Origin: Caryophanales bacterium UBA1624
GTDB lineage: Bacteria > Bacillota_I > Bacilli_A > RFN20 > CAG-826
NCBI GenBank assembly: GCA_002321395.1
Contig: DCMK01000028.1
Coordinates: forward strand, 333-6,423
Direction: 5' to 3'
DNA length: 6,091 bases
In this document: positions 5,503 through 6,091 of the stretch, one piece after another
Layout of the letters: every line of letters begins with the position of its first letter
Position numbering within the stretch: position 1 is the stretch's first letter
Notes under the pieces: generated by a model
The model's input: only the letters and a program-made list of their open reading frames with translations
Database searches by the model: none
What the model was told of the DNA's origin: nothing
Program-made: the position numbers and the translations under genes

Positions 5503-5541
5503 GATTGGGACGGAAACAAAGGAAAGAAGCAAGAGGATGGC

Positions 5542-5568
5542 AAAAGAAAACCCTCCATTCATGGAGGG
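5542..5568 (-). terminator. Rho-independent terminator after tRNA-Ile
   Basis: On the minus strand CCCTCCA (5568-5562) pairs with TGGAGGG (5557-5551) around a TGAA loop, followed by TTTTCTTTT (5550-5542). It begins 12 nt after the CCA end of tRNA-Ile and separates it from ruvX. Confidence 0.92.
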
Positions 5569-5580
5569 CGTAATTCGATT

Positions 5581-5657
5581 TGGTGGGCCTTAATGGGATC
5601 GAACCATCGACCTTGCGCTTATCAAGCGCACGCTCTAACCAGCTGAGCTAAAGGCCC
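5581..5657 (-). tRNA. tRNA-Ile (anticodon GAT), CCA encoded
   Basis: The minus strand gives a full cloverleaf: acceptor GGGCCTT/AAGGCCC with discriminator A and encoded CCA (5583-5581), D stem GCTC/GAGC with the GG-containing loop, anticodon stem TGCGC/GCGCA with loop TTGATAA (anticodon GAT, Ile codons AUU/AUC), and T stem GATGG/CCATT (one G-U pair) with loop TTCGATC. Length is 74 nt plus CCA. It stands alone, away from any rRNA operon in this window, with its own promoter (5680-5708) and terminator (5542-5568). Confidence 0.97.
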
Positions 5658-5661
5658 ATTC

Positions 5662-5673
5662 GCGCTTTCGCGC
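5662..5673 (-). other. GNRA-capped hairpin forming the tRNA-Ile leader
   Basis: GCGC (5673-5670), loop GAAA and GCGC (5665-5662) form a 4-bp hairpin with a stable GNRA tetraloop. With transcription predicted to start near 5673, the hairpin plus GAAT would make up the whole 5' leader that RNase P removes. Confidence 0.5.
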
Positions 5674-5679
5674 TTGACT

Positions 5680-5708
5680 AATATAAACCTCTTGCCCCGC
5701 CTTAGCAA
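5680..5708 (-). promoter_or_regulatory. Promoter of tRNA-Ile
   Basis: On the minus strand -35 TTGCTA (5708-5703) and -10 TATATT (5685-5680) are separated by 17 nt. The predicted start near 5673 leaves a leader of about 16 nt before the tRNA 5' end at 5657. Confidence 0.82.
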
Positions 5709-5765
5709 GCACTAATTTAGGCGAAAAAATCACGCACCATTGGCCTTTTCTTGGGGTTTTTGGAA

Positions 5766-5794
5766 ACAAAAAAGCCCAGGGGCGAACCTGGGCT
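5766..5794 (-). terminator. Rho-independent terminator of rpsI
   Basis: On the minus strand AGCCCAGG (5794-5787) pairs with CCTGGGCT (5780-5773) around a TTCGCC loop and is followed by TTTTTTG (5772-5766). It begins 22 nt after the rpsI stop codon and should end the ribosomal-protein transcript. Confidence 0.93.
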
Positions 5795-5816
5795 GATTTC
5801 GCATCGAGGAAGCGGG

Positions 5817-6091
5817 TTAACGCTTGCTGAACTGCGGAGCGCGACGAGCGGCTTTAAGACCGTATTTCTTACGCTCTTTGACGCGGGCGTTGCGGGTAAG
5901 CATGCCAGCGACTTTGAGGGCCTTCCTGTCTTCCCCGGCTTCGAGGAGGGCGCGCGCAAGGCCCAAACGAATGGCTTCGGCTTGGCCGGTGAATCCGCCG
6001 CCTTTGACCATGGCGACGACATCGTATTTGTCTTCGACGCCGAGAAGGGCCAAGGGCTGCTTGAGGTCAAGGATCAAGGTCGGGAAGGGCA
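5817..6091 (-). CDS. rpsI: 30S ribosomal protein S9 (uS9), C-terminal part, cut by the window edge
   Basis: The last 91 codons of ribosomal protein S9 are present. The reading frame continues to the window edge without a start, so the gene is incomplete here; a TTG at 6077 lies inside the coding region and is not the start. Recognisable family segments are LDLKQPLALLGVEDKYDV, the glycine-rich VKGGGFTGQAEAIRLGLARA, the TRNARVKERKKYG block, and the extreme C-terminus KAARRAPQFSKR. In the 30S subunit the S9 tail ending in SKR reaches the P-site tRNA. Here the tail is intact and the stop is TAA at 5819-5817. In most bacteria rplM (L13) lies just upstream in the same operon, which would place it beyond the right edge; that is not seen here. 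Confidence 0.97.
   Translation of the reverse strand, partial: PFPTLILDLKQPLALLGVEDKYDVVAMVKGGGFTGQAEAIRLGLARALLEAGEDRKALKVAGMLTRNARVKERKKYGLKAARRAPQFSKR

Noticed and set aside
1..6091. Mobile element, CRISPR array or integration at the tRNA genes
   Set aside because: No transposase, integrase, direct-repeat array or duplicated tRNA 3' end was seen beside any of the three tRNA genes.
1..6091. Mollicutes-type code with TGA as tryptophan
   Set aside because: ruvX and the small gene end at TGA at the positions expected from family length and terminators, and the tryptophan codons checked are TGG.

Overview
All genes that can be supported in this window lie on the minus strand, so transcription runs from high to low coordinates. 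The sequence looks like a chromosomal core segment of a bacterium with roughly balanced base composition. The standard genetic code fits: TGA ends the RuvX gene and the small gene near position 41, and tryptophan is encoded by TGG. All three tRNA genes encode their CCA end. Hairpin terminators with U-tracts, and a surface protein joining bacterial Ig-like and VanZ-like domains, suggest a Gram-positive (Bacillota-type, possibly uncultured gut Bacilli/Mollicutes-related) organism. That placement is an inference with modest confidence. No mobile element, CRISPR array or resistance cluster is visible.

Layout in transcription order: (1) the 3' part of rpsI (ribosomal protein S9), running off the right edge, with a strong terminator; (2) tRNA-Ile(GAT) with its own promoter, a tiny leader hairpin and a terminator; (3) a probable operon of ruvX (YqgF-type RNase H-fold protein), an M18 metallo-aminopeptidase starting 3 nt after the ruvX stop, and, after 54 nt, a 1016-residue membrane protein; (4) tRNA-Val(CAC) and tRNA-Thr(TGT), each followed by its own terminator; (5) a 50-codon gene of unknown function with its own promoter, 5' hairpin, strong ribosome binding site and terminator. 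No gene-free stretch exceeds 300 bases; the spacers hold the promoters, leader hairpins and terminators listed.

The most unusual item is the 1016-residue protein. Its first transmembrane helix and the following Ser/Gln-rich segment resemble the start of a VanZ protein, and its last about 110 residues carry the other three VanZ helices and the conserved VanZ motifs. About 850 residues of Ig-like (BIG2-type) beta domains lie between them. It therefore reads as a VanZ protein whose first extracellular loop was expanded into a giant surface stalk. Also notable: -10-like hexamers exactly 6 nt upstream of the start codons of ruvX and of this gene, suggesting leaderless mRNAs, and the very compact small gene.
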